DNA of 64,000 nt from Salipaludibacillus keqinensis (GTDB lineage Bacteria; Bacillota; Bacilli; Bacillales; Salisediminibacteriaceae): assembly GCF_003226325.1 (NCBI RefSeq), contig NZ_PDOD01000002.1:989561-1053560 (forward strand), written 5' to 3'. A model generated the notes under the pieces. The model was not told the origin of the DNA, did no database searches, and saw only the letters and a list, made by a program, of their open reading frames with translations. This document shows, in pieces, positions 63,883 through 64,000 of this stretch. The position numbers were made by a program, and so were the translations under genes. Position 1 is the stretch's first letter. The number at the start of each line of letters is the position of its first letter.

Positions 63883-64000
<118 letters not shown>

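Overview
The window looks like chromosomal DNA of a moderately halophilic or halotolerant member of the Bacillaceae (Halobacillus/Pontibacillus/Virgibacillus-like; the genus is an inference). The grounds are strong AGGAGG-type ribosome binding sites, B. subtilis-like proteins and gene order (acsA; yugO-yugN-pgi-yugJ-yuzA-yugI-alaT-alaR; yxlEFG), acidic secreted lipoproteins, two Na+-dependent NSS transporters and an ectoine-hydrolase-like enzyme. It is mostly ordinary chromosome. I see no prophage, insertion sequence, plasmid origin or CRISPR array.

Layout. 1-5.1 kb: end of a sortase gene, then a three-gene cell-wall cassette (alpha/beta hydrolase, membrane-anchored MurF-type ligase, D-Ala-D-Ala ligase) and a Fic toxin with its small antitoxin. 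5.6-7.5 kb: DegV protein and an EamA transporter. 7.5-14.8 kb: a PucR regulator and a catabolic set (ectoine-hydrolase-like M24 protein, PLP gamma-enzyme, homoserine dehydrogenase, aldehyde dehydrogenase) that would fit handling of aspartate semialdehyde and homoserine. 15-20.3 kb: NSS transporter, beta-glucoside module (ROK kinase, RpiR regulator, GH4 phospho-glucosidase), FAH-family hydrolase. 20.4-24.8 kb: S41 lipoprotein protease, a small hypothetical gene, a thioredoxin-like lipoprotein with an in-frame TGA at its first redox position, and an OFA transporter. 24.9-27.6 kb: acsA divergent from a LytTR regulator. 27.7-30.8 kb: a frameshifted DUF6241-like gene, a hydrolase and a DUF2254 membrane protein.

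31.1-39.8 kb: a seven-gene polyol PTS operon (epimerase, SIS isomerase, MtlD-like dehydrogenase, IIA, IICB, transketolase, transaldolase) divergent from a DeoR-family regulator. Its enzyme content points to a substrate other than mannitol, perhaps a pentitol. 39.9-40.5 kb: a decayed GyrI-like fragment and tRNA-Ala(GGC). 40.6-49.6 kb: the yug/ala block with a second NSS transporter inserted. 49.8-54 kb: isochorismatase-like hydrolase and a complete fixABCX operon. 54.8-57.3 kb: yxlEFG-like ABC exporter with an HTH regulator. 57.5-62 kb: DUF6612-type lipoprotein, gapN, a phospholipase-D-family protein. 62.2-64 kb: fifteen tRNA genes downstream of a 5S rRNA, the end of an rRNA operon read on the minus strand.

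The most unusual signals are: (1) four unrelated intergenic sites that each carry a tandem array with a repeat step of 21 bp, each with its own core sequence and each 50-95 bp past a gene's stop codon; (2) the TGA codon in the thioredoxin-like gene, at the first position of a CxxC-type motif and followed by a hairpin with bacterial-SECIS-like geometry; (3) the polyol operon of unknown substrate; (4) the extra Ddl/MurF/hydrolase wall cassette; and (5) a 48-bp duplication of the 5' end of tRNA-Lys.
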